Assembly: GCA_022710245.1 (NCBI GenBank) | Contig: JAKLHH010000171.1 | Span: forward strand, 1-10,297 | DNA: 10,297 bases | Reading direction: 5' to 3' | Origin: Myxococcota bacterium | GTDB lineage: Bacteria > Myxococcota > Polyangia > GCA-2747355 > JAKLHH01 | Part shown: one piece after another, positions 1 to 5,925 of the stretch | Layout: each line of letters starts with the position of its first letter | Position numbering within the stretch: position 1 is the first letter of the stretch | Translations under genes and position numbers: made by a program | Notes under the pieces: model-generated | What the model was told of the DNA's origin: nothing | Seen by the model: the letters and a program-made list of their open reading frames with translations, nothing else | Databases searched by the model: none

Positions 1-218
1 GACCTCCAGTGTGTTTTGACCCCCAAGTCGAAATTCGAGGCGTCCCCAACTTCTTTCGTCAAGCATTCTTCTCTTCTACCACTGACTCCCGCGGCGCCCC
101 ACGCGCCGTCGCCCTGGGCTCTCTGCGTACCTGAGCGTGCTGGCTTCTCGCCCAACGGGCGAAAGTGGCCTCGACGGCGCCTGGTCCTTTGAGCGGAGTC
201 TGGGGGAAGCACCGGGGC

Positions 219-248
219 TTGACGCGCGAGGTGCGCCGTCGGAACAAT
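219..248 (+). promoter_or_regulatory. Candidate sigma-70-like promoter of darP
   Basis: A TTGACG hexamer at 219-224 and AACAAT at 243-248 are separated by 18 bp. This is five of six and four of six matches to the housekeeping consensus. Transcription would begin near 255, about 20 nt before the chosen darP start. The match is by eye only. Confidence 0.35.
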
Positions 249-275
249 CGTGCGGAGCTGCCCAGACGAGACACC

Positions 276-851
276 ATGACGACTGACCGCGACGACATCG
301 ACCTCGACGACGCTCAGGATGGGGACGAGGCCGAGCCCGAGAGCCCGCGTGACCTCGCGCGCCGCGAGCGCCGCCTCGCCGGTGAGCGCTCGGGGAAGGC
401 GGCGCACACGCTGATGGAGCTGCCCGAGGCGCTGCTCGGCCGGCTGGGCCTCGAGGAGGAGCTCCGCGAGGTGGTGGACGGCGCCCGCGCGATCACCTCG
501 CACGGCGCGCGGCGGCGCGAGGAGCGGCGCCTCGCGGGCGTCCTCAGGACCGGCGACCTCGAGGACGTGGAGAGGCGGCTCGCCAGCGTGGCGGAGGCGG
601 GCCAGGCGAACGCCCACCAGTTCCAGCTGGCCGAGCGCTGGCGAGCGCGCCTGATCGAGGAGGGCGCGGCGGGCGCCGACGCCTTCTGCCTGAGCTCGCC
701 GGGCGCCGACCGGGCGGAGCTGGGCAGGCTCGTCGAGGCAGCGCAGCGCGAGCGCGCCACGGGCAAGCCGCGCGGCGCGGCGCGAGCGCTCTTCCGGCAG
801 GTGATCGCCGCGCTCGCAGCGCCGGCTCGCCGCCAGAGCGGAGGGGACTGA
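276..851 (+). CDS. darP: Ribosome-associated protein DarP (YjgA, DUF615 family)
   Basis: This encodes 191 residues of the DUF615/YjgA family, cytosolic proteins that bind late 50S precursors and help the large ribosomal subunit mature. An acidic N-terminal tail (about residues 1-25, rich in D and E) is followed by an Arg-rich helix and the helical core. Family signatures are visible: the stretch ending in RRREERRLAGVLR, then a QLAERWRARLIEEG segment, SSPGADRAELGRLV, and the C-terminal GKPRGAARALFRQV. Length and domain order fit E. coli YjgA. The frame stays open upstream to a GTG at 165, but those residues look unlike the family, so the ATG at 276 is preferred; its ribosome site (GACGAG) is weak. 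The gene stands alone and converges on the oxidoreductase operon with 73 bp between the two stops. Confidence 0.9.
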   Translation: MTTDRDDIDLDDAQDGDEAEPESPRDLARRERRLAGERSGKAAHTLMELPEALLGRLGLEEELREVVDGARAITSHGARRREERRLAGVLRTGDLEDVERRLASVAEAGQANAHQFQLAERWRARLIEEGAAGADAFCLSSPGADRAELGRLVEAAQRERATGKPRGAARALFRQVIAALAAPARRQSGGD

Positions 852-924
852 GGCGCTGTGGGGGGCTCGGGCTGGTCACTACAGGCGGACGCGACTCGCA
901 AAGCGCAGCGTCGGTGGCGAGGTA

Positions 925-2541
925 CTAGCGCGCCCTCAGCGCCGCCTGCGCCGCGTGAAAGCCACACATGCCGTGCACGCCTCCGCCGGGCGGCGTCGAG
1001 GATGAGCAGAGGAACACTCCCGGCAGCGGCGTCGCGTACGGACGGAGCAGCGAGGGCCGCGCGAGGAGCTGCCCGAGGTCCTGCACCCCGCCGTTGATGT
1101 CGCCGCCGACGTAGTTCGCGTTCTCCGCCTCGAGGGCCGCGGGCCCGGCCTGGTGGCGCGCGAGGACGAGCGAGCGGAAGCCCGGCGCGAAGCGCTCCAC
1201 CTGTGCCTCGATCGCCTCCACCATGGACCGCGTGGAGCCGGACGGCACGTGGCAGTAGGCCCAGGCCACGTGCCGGCCCGCCGGCGCGCGCGAGGGGTCG
1301 AAGAGCGTCGGCTGCGCGAGGAGCACGAACGGCCGCGCCGGGTGCTCGCCGCGCCAGACCGCGGCCTCCGAGGCCGCGATCTCCTCGAAGGCGCCGCCGA
1401 GGTGGACGGTGCCAGCCAGCGCGCAGTCGGGGTCGCGCCACGGGATCGGCCCGGCGAGCGCCCAGTCCAGCTTGAACACTCCCGGCCCGTAGCGGTAGCC
1501 CGCGAGCCGCCGGCGATAGCCAGGGGGCAGCCGCTCGCCGGCGAGGGCGAGGAGCTGGCGCGGCGTCACGTCGAGGAGGGTGAGGCGCGCCGCCGGCAAT
1601 CGTCGCTCGGCGTGCGCGGCGTCGCCTCGCCCGAATTCGCCCTTCATCGCGGAGCCTCCGCAGGAGGCGAGCAGGGCGAATTGCGGGTCCTCGCGGCCTC
1701 CGGCCGCTCCGGGATGAGACCGCCGCAATTCTCGCTCGGCGTGCGCGGCGTCGCCTCGCCGAAATTCGCCCTTCATCGCGGAGCCTCCGCAGGAGGCCAG
1801 CGAGGAGACGCGCCGGCCACAGCTCACCTCGCCGCCGAGCTCGCGGAGGTGCGCGACGAGGGCGTCGGTGATGCGCCCGGCCCCGCCCCGGGGGAGCGGC
1901 CAACCCACCGCGTGCGCGGCGCCGGCGAGGATCAGCGCGAACGCCGCGCTCGGCGGTCGCTCGAGGGGGAGCATCGAGTGGGCGGCGAGCCCGGCGACGA
2001 GCGCGCGCGCCCGCGGGGTGTGGAGGCTCCGCGCGAGCGCCGAGGCCGAGCGCAGGCCACGCCAGCCGAGGGTCGCGAGCGCGAGCGGGTGCCGGAGCGC
2101 GCTCCGCGAGGCGAGCGGACCGAGGAGCGCCGGGGCGAGCTCGTCCCAGCGGCGCGCGAGGCCCCCGACGAGGGAGCGGTAGCGCGGGCCGTCGGCGCCG
2201 AGCCCGGCCGCGGTCGCTTCGAGGTCCCGCCAGACGAGCACCGGCGGCGCGTCCTCGAGCGGGTGCGCGAGGGCGAGCGGCGGCTCGATCCACTCGAGGC
2301 CGTGCCGCGCGAGGGGCAGCGTGCGCAGGAAGGGGGAGCCCACCGCGAGCGGGTGGATCGCCGAGCAGCGGTCGTGGAGGAAGCCAGGCAGCGTGAGCGC
2401 CGCCGAGCGCGCGCCGCCTCCCGGGTCGGCGGCCGCCTCGAGGACGAGCACGCGCTGCCCGGCGCTGGCCAGCACGATCGCCGCGGCCAGCCCGTTCGGG
2501 CCCGAGCCCACCACGACCGCGTCCTGCTGTGCAGCTGCCAC
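925..2541 (-). CDS. Phytoene-desaturase-like FAD-dependent oxidoreductase with in-frame repeat insertion
   Basis: This encodes 538 residues of the COG1233 family (NAD(P)/FAD-dependent oxidoreductases related to carotenoid desaturases). The N-terminus carries the Rossmann FAD motif GSGPNGLAAA (residues 12-21) with the acidic LVLEA end of the second strand (33-37). The middle has the family stretch YRYGPGVFKLDWAL (349-362), and the C-terminus the FAD-closing segment with PPGGGVHGMCGFHAA (517-531). The substrate is not predictable; many relatives are not carotenoid enzymes. Residues about 248-314 do not belong to the family: LASCGGSAMKGEF occurs twice, 43 residues apart, and is encoded by palindromic repeats. 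The insertion lies between two predicted strands, after VSCGRRVSS and before LTLLDVTPRQLLAL. Without it the protein would be about 470 residues. The start is GTG at 2541 behind GGAGGAG. It lies 67 bp downstream of the Fe-S oxidoreductase gene, probably in one operon. Confidence 0.85.
   Translation of the reverse strand: MAAAQQDAVVVGSGPNGLAAAIVLASAGQRVLVLEAAADPGGGARSAALTLPGFLHDRCSAIHPLAVGSPFLRTLPLARHGLEWIEPPLALAHPLEDAPPVLVWRDLEATAAGLGADGPRYRSLVGGLARRWDELAPALLGPLASRSALRHPLALATLGWRGLRSASALARSLHTPRARALVAGLAAHSMLPLERPPSAAFALILAGAAHAVGWPLPRGGAGRITDALVAHLRELGGEVSCGRRVSSLASCGGSAMKGEFRRGDAAHAERELRRSHPGAAGGREDPQFALLASCGGSAMKGEFGRGDAAHAERRLPAARLTLLDVTPRQLLALAGERLPPGYRRRLAGYRYGPGVFKLDWALAGPIPWRDPDCALAGTVHLGGAFEEIAASEAAVWRGEHPARPFVLLAQPTLFDPSRAPAGRHVAWAYCHVPSGSTRSMVEAIEAQVERFAPGFRSLVLARHQAGPAALEAENANYVGGDINGGVQDLGQLLARPSLLRPYATPLPGVFLCSSSTPPGGGVHGMCGFHAAQAALRAR
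1596..1668 (+). repeat. Direct repeat copy 1 of a 129-bp-period duplication
   Basis: This 73-bp segment recurs at 1725-1797 with only four mismatches by eye. It contains a left module (about 1603-1632, GGCGTCGCC at its centre) and most of the palindromic core that starts at 1634. The period of 129 bp is exactly 43 codons, so the duplication keeps the host frame. Confidence 0.85.
1634..1682 (+). repeat. Palindromic element, copy 1 (complete)
   Basis: The outer stem is a perfect 10-bp inverted repeat, AATTCGCCCT at 1634-1643 and AGGGCGAATT at 1673-1682. Inside, GCCTCC-GCA-GGAGGC (1654-1668) forms a perfect 6-bp stem with a GNA triloop. It overlaps an alternative hairpin, GCGGAG-C-CTCCGC (1649-1661). 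The strand read by the host gene gives FALLASCGGSAMKGEF. It is the most complete copy in the window and is used here as the reference. Confidence 0.85.
1686..1721 (-). repeat. Palindromic element, divergent inverted copy
   Basis: The outer stem is GGTC (1686-1689) with GACC (1718-1721), and the inner stem is GCGGCC-TCC-GGCCGC (1693-1707). Read on the minus strand it has the same order as copy 1: CATC, CGGAGC, two variable bases, CCG, one base, AGG, two variable bases, GCGAG. Over 27 aligned bases 21 are identical. The two variable dinucleotides differ in a matching way (gg/cc here, ct/ag in copy 1), so pairing is preserved. Confidence 0.65.
1725..1797 (+). repeat. Direct repeat copy 2, with right-truncated palindromic element
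   Basis: This is the second copy of the 73-bp segment at 1596-1668. The palindromic part begins with AATTCGCCCT at 1763-1772 and keeps the inner stem GCCTCC-GCA-GGAGGC (1783-1797). The distal outer-stem arm (AGGGCGAATT) is missing: sequence identity stops at 1797, where host-like coding sequence resumes. Confidence 0.8.
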
Positions 2542-2608
2542 GAGCTCCTCCGCTCGCCGGGTCGAGGCCCGCGACTCGAGATCCGCGAGGAGCTGGCGGC
2601 GTGGCTCC

Positions 2609-4666
2609 TCAGCCCGCCCTCACCTCCCCGTCCTCGAGCGCCCGCTCGAGGAGCACCGCCACGTCCACCGGCCTGACCTGCTCCTCGCGGTCCTTCGCCT
2701 TCAGCCCGTCGTCCATCATGATGTAGCAGAACGGACAGGCGACCGCGATCTGGGCCGGCTCGAGCGCGAGCGCCTCCTCGACCCGGTTCACGTTGACCCG
2801 CTGGCCGACCCTCTCCTCGAGCCACATCCTCCCGCCTCCCGCGCCGCAGCAGAAGCCACGCTCGCGGTGACGCGGGAGCTCGATGACCTCGGCGCCGGTC
2901 GCCGCCCGGATCAGCTCGCGAGGCGCGTCGAAGACGCCGTTGTGCCGGCCGAGGTAGCAGGGGTCGTGGAAGGTGACGCGGCCAGCCGCGCGGGGCGAGA
3001 GGCGCAGGCGGCCAGCGCGGACCAGCTCGGCGAGGAGCGTGGAGTGGTGCACGACCTCGTAGCGCCCGCCGAACTGGGGGTACTCGTTGGCAAGGACGCT
3101 GAAGCAGTGGGGGCAGTGGGCGACGATGCGGCGGACGCGCTTCTGCTCGAGGAGCGCCACGTTCTGCTCCGCGATCATCTGGAAGAGGTACTCGTTGCCG
3201 AGGCGGCGCGCGGGATCGCCGTTGCAGGTCTCCTCCTCCCCGAGGACGGCGAACCTCACCCCCGCCGCCCGGAGCAGCCGGACCATGGCGCGGGCCACGC
3301 GCCGCGACCCAGGATCGAACGCCCCCGCGCAGCCCACCCAGTAGAGGAGCTCGACCCCGGAGGCGTCGCCGTCCATCACCGGGACGTCGAGCCCCTCAGC
3401 CCAGGCCAGCCGGCTCCCGCCGACGCCCCACGGGTTGCCCCGCAGCTCGAGGTTCTTCAGCATCTGCACCGCCTCGGGCGCGAGCTCCGAGTCCATCATC
3501 ACCCGGTGTCGGCGCATGGCGACCAGCGTGTCGATGTGCTCGATGTCGACCGGGCACTCGTAGACGCAGGCGCGGCAGGTGGTGCAGCTCCAGATGAAGT
3601 TCTCGCTGAAGAGGTCGGGGACCAGCGGGCGCGCGACCGGCGAGTCGCCCTGCTCGCGTGCTGCGGAGGCTCCGCGATGAAGGGCACCTCCGTCGGCGCG
3701 GCCGGCGCGGGCGAGCGGCCCGGCCTGCTCCAGGTGATCGCGGAGGCGCACCTCGAGGCCCTTCGGGGTGAGGTCCTTCCCGGTCAGGTAGGCCGGGCAC
3801 TGATCCTGGCAGCGCCCGCACTCGGTGCAGGCGTAGCTGTCGAAGAGCTGCTTCCAGCTCAGCTCGTCGAGGCGAGAGGCCCCGAGCGCCTGGCTCTCGT
3901 CGAGGTTCTCCAGGTCGATGTGGAGCGGCTGGAGGGCGGTGCCGACCCTGTGCGTGGCGCTGCCGTTGAAGAAGACGTTGAGCGGCGCGGTCAGGAGGTG
4001 GAAGTGCTTGCCCCGCGGGATCCAGACGAGGAGCCCGAAGAGGATGACGGCGTGGGCCCAGAACGAGGCCTCGCCGACCAGCGCCTGTCCGCGAGGGCCG
4101 AGCCCGGCCAGGGCGTGCGCGGTCAGCGTCGAGATGGGCATCGCGCCGCGCGGCAGGGGCTGGCCCAGGTTGAGGAGCCAGCCATTGGTGAGGAAGAAGG
4201 TGATCATCAGCCCGGCGATGCCGGCCAGGATGAAGCCCGCGTCGAACTGGCTGTGCGCGCGGATGTGCGGGTTGCCGGCCAGGTACCGGTTGTAGACCGC
4301 GAGCGCGATGGCGATCAGCACGGCGACGCTGGCCAGCTCCTGCAGCAGAGCGAGCCCTGCGGTGCCGCCGATGAGCGGGATGCGGAAGCTGGCGCCCGCG
4401 ATCCCCTCGCCGACGACCTGGACGCTCACCGTCTGCAGGACGAGGAAGCCCCAGAAGAAGGCGACGTGCATCGCGCCGCGGAGCCCGCGCCGGAGCAGCT
4501 TGCTCTGTCCGAGGACGACGCGGACCACCCGCGCGAGGCGGCGCGGGAGGTGATCCCAGCGCACCTCGGGACGCCCGACGCTCGCCAGGCGCCAGCGCGC
4601 GACCACCTCCCAGACGAAGATCAGGAGCCCAGAGACGACCAGCGCCGCCATCACCCACGCCCGCAT
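2609..4666 (-). CDS. Membrane-bound Fe-S oxidoreductase, HdrD/Etf:quinone-oxidoreductase-like, with in-frame repeat insertion
   Basis: This encodes 685 residues from ATG 4666. An N-terminal membrane domain (about residues 1-235, several hydrophobic helices with histidines that could hold heme b) precedes two 4Fe-4S motifs: CTECGRCQDQC (280-290) and CTTCRACVYEC (361-371). Two CCG domains follow: GC at 446, C481 and HCPHC (518, 521); then DPC at 569, CCGAGGG from 606 and CPFC (644, 647). This is the layout of the DUF224-type membrane Fe-S reductases that pass electrons from electron-transfer flavoprotein to menaquinone, close to HdrD and mycobacterial EtfD. No etfAB is visible here, so the donor is inferred. 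Residues about 323-345, between the two 4Fe-4S motifs, come from a palindromic repeat. A start at 4720 is possible, but 4666 has a GAGG six bases upstream, begins directly at the first helix, and leaves room for the promoter at 4716-4743. Confidence 0.88.
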   Translation of the reverse strand: MRAWVMAALVVSGLLIFVWEVVARWRLASVGRPEVRWDHLPRRLARVVRVVLGQSKLLRRGLRGAMHVAFFWGFLVLQTVSVQVVGEGIAGASFRIPLIGGTAGLALLQELASVAVLIAIALAVYNRYLAGNPHIRAHSQFDAGFILAGIAGLMITFFLTNGWLLNLGQPLPRGAMPISTLTAHALAGLGPRGQALVGEASFWAHAVILFGLLVWIPRGKHFHLLTAPLNVFFNGSATHRVGTALQPLHIDLENLDESQALGASRLDELSWKQLFDSYACTECGRCQDQCPAYLTGKDLTPKGLEVRLRDHLEQAGPLARAGRADGGALHRGASAAREQGDSPVARPLVPDLFSENFIWSCTTCRACVYECPVDIEHIDTLVAMRRHRVMMDSELAPEAVQMLKNLELRGNPWGVGGSRLAWAEGLDVPVMDGDASGVELLYWVGCAGAFDPGSRRVARAMVRLLRAAGVRFAVLGEEETCNGDPARRLGNEYLFQMIAEQNVALLEQKRVRRIVAHCPHCFSVLANEYPQFGGRYEVVHHSTLLAELVRAGRLRLSPRAAGRVTFHDPCYLGRHNGVFDAPRELIRAATGAEVIELPRHRERGFCCGAGGGRMWLEERVGQRVNVNRVEEALALEPAQIAVACPFCYIMMDDGLKAKDREEQVRPVDVAVLLERALEDGEVRAG
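3647..3685 (-). repeat. Palindromic element, copy 3 (inside Fe-S oxidoreductase gene)
   Basis: The outer stem is GCCCT (3647-3651) with AGGGC (3681-3685), giving the same 39-nt span as the reference copy. GCGGAGGCTCCGC at 3663-3675 is the reverse complement of the copy-1 core. The inner stem is imperfect here (GCACGC replaces GGAGGC), but the overlapping GCGGAG/CTCCGC stem is intact. The element runs along the coding strand and reads GALHRGASAAREQ, whereas in the FAD oxidoreductase gene the other strand is read. Confidence 0.8.
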
Positions 4667-4715
4667 CCGCCACCTCGCCGCCGTCGCCGACCCCCCTCGG
4701 TCAGCGCCGTGGCGA

Positions 4716-4743
4716 AGCATAGCACCCGGCGCGCAAGTGTCGA
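4716..4743 (-). promoter_or_regulatory. Candidate sigma-70-like promoter of the Fe-S/FAD oxidoreductase operon
   Basis: On the minus strand, TCGACA (4743-4738) and TATGCT (4721-4716) are spaced by 16 bp. Transcription would start near 4709 and leave a leader of about 43 nt before the ATG at 4666. The alternative start at 4720 would overlap the -10 box. The hexamer array lies just upstream. Confidence 0.4.
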
Positions 4744-4770
4744 TCGCCCTCCGCCCGCGATCCGCCGGAC

Positions 4771-4854
4771 GCTCACGCTCACGCTCACGCTCACGCTCAC
4801 GCTCACGCTCACGCGGTCGCGGTCGCTCACGCGGTCGCGGTCGCTCACGCGGTC
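4771..4854. repeat. Hexanucleotide tandem array (GCTCAC/GCGGTC), 14 units
   Basis: There are 14 uninterrupted hexamers. Seven identical GCTCAC units are followed by two rounds of GCGGTC-GCGGTC-GCTCAC and a final GCGGTC. The second half is therefore an 18-bp higher-order repeat built from two hexamer variants. The array fills most of the gap between the Fe-S oxidoreductase start and the stop of the next minus-strand gene. The unit length keeps any reading frame, and frames through it read Ser-Arg or Val-Ser dipeptides, but it lies after the upstream gene's stop codon and no coding role is supported. Confidence 0.95.
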
Positions 4855-4868
4855 GGCGCGAACGCGAA

Positions 4869-5105
4869 TCAGCGGCGAAGGAGCTGCTGCTGCATCGACT
4901 CGAGGCCTGCAGTGAGCGCGCGCTCCAGCACCACGCGCAGGCCCAGACGACCGACCGCGAGCCCGACGCCGGTGGCCAAGGCCAGCGCGAGGTAGGGGCT
5001 CTCCGCGACCGCGCGCCGCGCCTGTCGCGAGACCTCGCTGACGCGGGGGCGCTCGACGGAGCCGTGACGGTCCTCGAGCAACTGGATCACCTGCTGCTCC
5101 AGCAT
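4869..5105 (-). CDS. Small single-helix membrane protein (DUF883/ElaB-like)
   Basis: This encodes 78 residues. A charged N-terminal helix (1-35) leads to one hydrophobic segment, ESPYLALALATGVGLAVGRLGLR (about 35-57). A glutamine-rich amphipathic tail follows, ending QQQLLRR. The hydrophobic segment, with proline at its start and the G-x-G-x-x-x-G spacing, resembles the C-terminal anchor of DUF883 proteins (ElaB/YqjD), which sit in the inner membrane and bind ribosomes in stationary phase. That family link is tentative because the protein is short and the helix is not at the very C-terminus. The start ATG follows GGAGGAGGACC. The gene lies 75 bp downstream of the YqjE-like gene on the same strand, as yqjD and yqjE are paired in enterobacteria. 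A perfect GAGAGCTCTC palindrome (5147-5156) sits in the gap. Confidence 0.75.
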   Translation of the reverse strand: MLEQQVIQLLEDRHGSVERPRVSEVSRQARRAVAESPYLALALATGVGLAVGRLGLRVVLERALTAGLESMQQQLLRR

Positions 5106-5180
5106 GGTCCTCCTCCGTGGCGGCGCGCGGCCGGGCTGCGAGCCTGGAGAGCTCTCTGCCCGGTCTGCGGATCGGCTCGG

Positions 5181-5624
5181 CTAGCCGCCCGACTGGTAGA
5201 CCGCGGGGCCGGTCGCCTGCGCGACCGCCGGCCGCCGGCGGACCACCGCCGGGAGCCTCCGCCGGACCTCCTGCGACTCCTCGGGGCTGATGGCGAGCTT
5301 CGGCTTGTGCGCGAGCCGCGGGCCGATGACGACCAGGGCGCCGCCGATGAGGAGCTCGGCACCACCCACGATGAGGGCAGCGGCCCAGCCCGGCAGCGCC
5401 GTGGCGATCAGCAGCGTGAGGCCGACGCTGACGCCGATCCAGCCGAGCAGCCCGAGCACGGCGCCCGTGGTGCTGAGGATGCCGGTCCGGATGGCGCCGC
5501 TCAGCGTCTCCTTCAGCTCGAGCGTGAGCAGCTCAAAGCGCGCCGAGATCATACGCTGCCCTGCCTCCACCACGCGCTCGACCCGGTCCTTGGTGGTCTC
5601 CTCGACGGTGCGGATGTCGTTCAT
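5181..5624 (-). CDS. YqjE-like phage-holin-family membrane protein (DUF1469/Holin-X)
   Basis: This encodes 147 residues. An amphipathic N-terminal helix (about 5-45), with the family-like stretch ISARFELLTLELKETL, is followed by two hydrophobic helices (about 50-75 and 79-102) joined by a short LPGW turn. The cytosolic tail is Arg- and Pro-rich. This is the layout of the YqjE/actinobacterial holin-X family, inner-membrane proteins of unknown mechanism that usually neighbour DUF883 proteins; no lysis role should be assumed. The ATG at 5624 has a GGAGG six bases upstream and begins the conserved helix. A longer frame from 5660 has no support. A strong sigma-54-type site lies just upstream (5664-5649), so the pair with the 78-aa gene is probably RpoN-dependent. 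Confidence 0.85.
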   Translation of the reverse strand: MNDIRTVEETTKDRVERVVEAGQRMISARFELLTLELKETLSGAIRTGILSTTGAVLGLLGWIGVSVGLTLLIATALPGWAAALIVGGAELLIGGALVVIGPRLAHKPKLAISPEESQEVRRRLPAVVRRRPAVAQATGPAVYQSGG

Positions 5625-5648
5625 TGGTGTCCTCCACGGTCTGCGGGC

Positions 5649-5664
5649 AGCAACGGGCATGCCA
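5649..5664 (-). promoter_or_regulatory. Sigma-54 (-24/-12) promoter of the YqjE-like gene
   Basis: The minus strand reads TGGCATGCCCGTTGCT, against the consensus TGGCACG-N4-TTGCA. The invariant GG and GC are 10 bp apart. The predicted start of transcription is near 5638, giving a very short leader that still holds the GGAGG site. Confidence 0.7.
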
Positions 5665-5925
5665 GCGAGCTGGCGCCTGCCACGCGCAGCGGTGCGGCCT
5701 CCTCGGGCGCGACGGAATCCCCGCCTGCACGGACGAATCGTCGCTGCGAGGGCGCGCGGCTCGCCGCGCGATGGCCGCTCAGCGGCGCGATTCCGCGGCG
5801 ACGCCGGCGGCGCCAGCGGCCTCGGTGGGTGGCACGTCGGCTGCAGACCGCGGGAGCACCCCGGAGGCGAGGGGGCGCTCGCCCGCGAGGAGCTGGGGCC
5901 GCAACACCTCGAAGGGAGCAGCTCG
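5665..5925. other. Divergent intergenic region with nested inverted repeats
   Basis: No gene is supported here; the open frames look like GC-rich shadows. It separates the minus-strand YqjE-like gene from the plus-strand PilZ gene and holds promoters for both directions. Between GGAATC (5714-5719) and GATTCC (5789-5794) lie two adjacent hairpins, CGCGCGGC-TC-GCCGCGCG (5753-5770) and GCCGCT-C-AGCGGC (5774-5786). Such palindromes can arise by chance at this base composition, so a function is not claimed. Confidence 0.5.
5830..5845 (+). promoter_or_regulatory. Sigma-54-like promoter of the PilZ gene
   Basis: TGGCACGTCGGCTGCA matches the -24 element perfectly and has CTGCA in place of TTGCA at -12. 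GG and GC keep the required 10-bp spacing. Transcription would begin near 5856, about 70 nt before the PilZ start. It is weaker than the other three sites but in the same context. Confidence 0.5.

Noticed and set aside
144..164. Stem-loop TCGCCC-AAC-GGGCGA as a terminator of an upstream gene
   Set aside because: No T-run follows, and no upstream gene end is visible in positions 1-143.
888..912. Imperfect stem-loop (GACGC/GCGTC) between the convergent darP and FAD oxidoreductase genes
   Set aside because: The stem is short and interrupted and lacks a T-tract, so a terminator cannot be supported.
1596..1797. CRISPR array
   Set aside because: Repeats are only two long copies plus divergent relatives, with no regular spacers and no cas genes. 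The units are palindromic and translated in frame.
314..2293. Long minus-strand open frame (659 codons) across darP and the FAD oxidoreductase gene
   Set aside because: It is Arg/Ala/Pro-rich shadow sequence antisense to darP and out of frame with the FAD gene, with no family motif. Long empty frames are common at this GC content.
4771..4854. Replication iterons or an origin
   Set aside because: No replication gene, no AT-rich unwinding region and no DnaA box are seen nearby; the units are too short and contiguous for typical iterons.
2321..4915. Plus-strand open frame of 864 codons opposite the Fe-S oxidoreductase gene
   Set aside because: It mirrors the real gene, has no recognisable domain, and ends in low-complexity Leu-Thr and Arg-Ser runs encoded by the hexamer array.
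5249..5275. Possible further copy of the palindromic element (GGGAGCCTCCGCCGG)
   Set aside because: Only a short GC-rich match. It lacks the GNA stem and outer arms, and the encoded residues fit the Arg-rich tail of the YqjE-like protein.
5181..5624. Phage lysis holin
   Set aside because: The holin label is only the family name. No endolysin or phage gene is present, and neighbours are stress and envelope genes.
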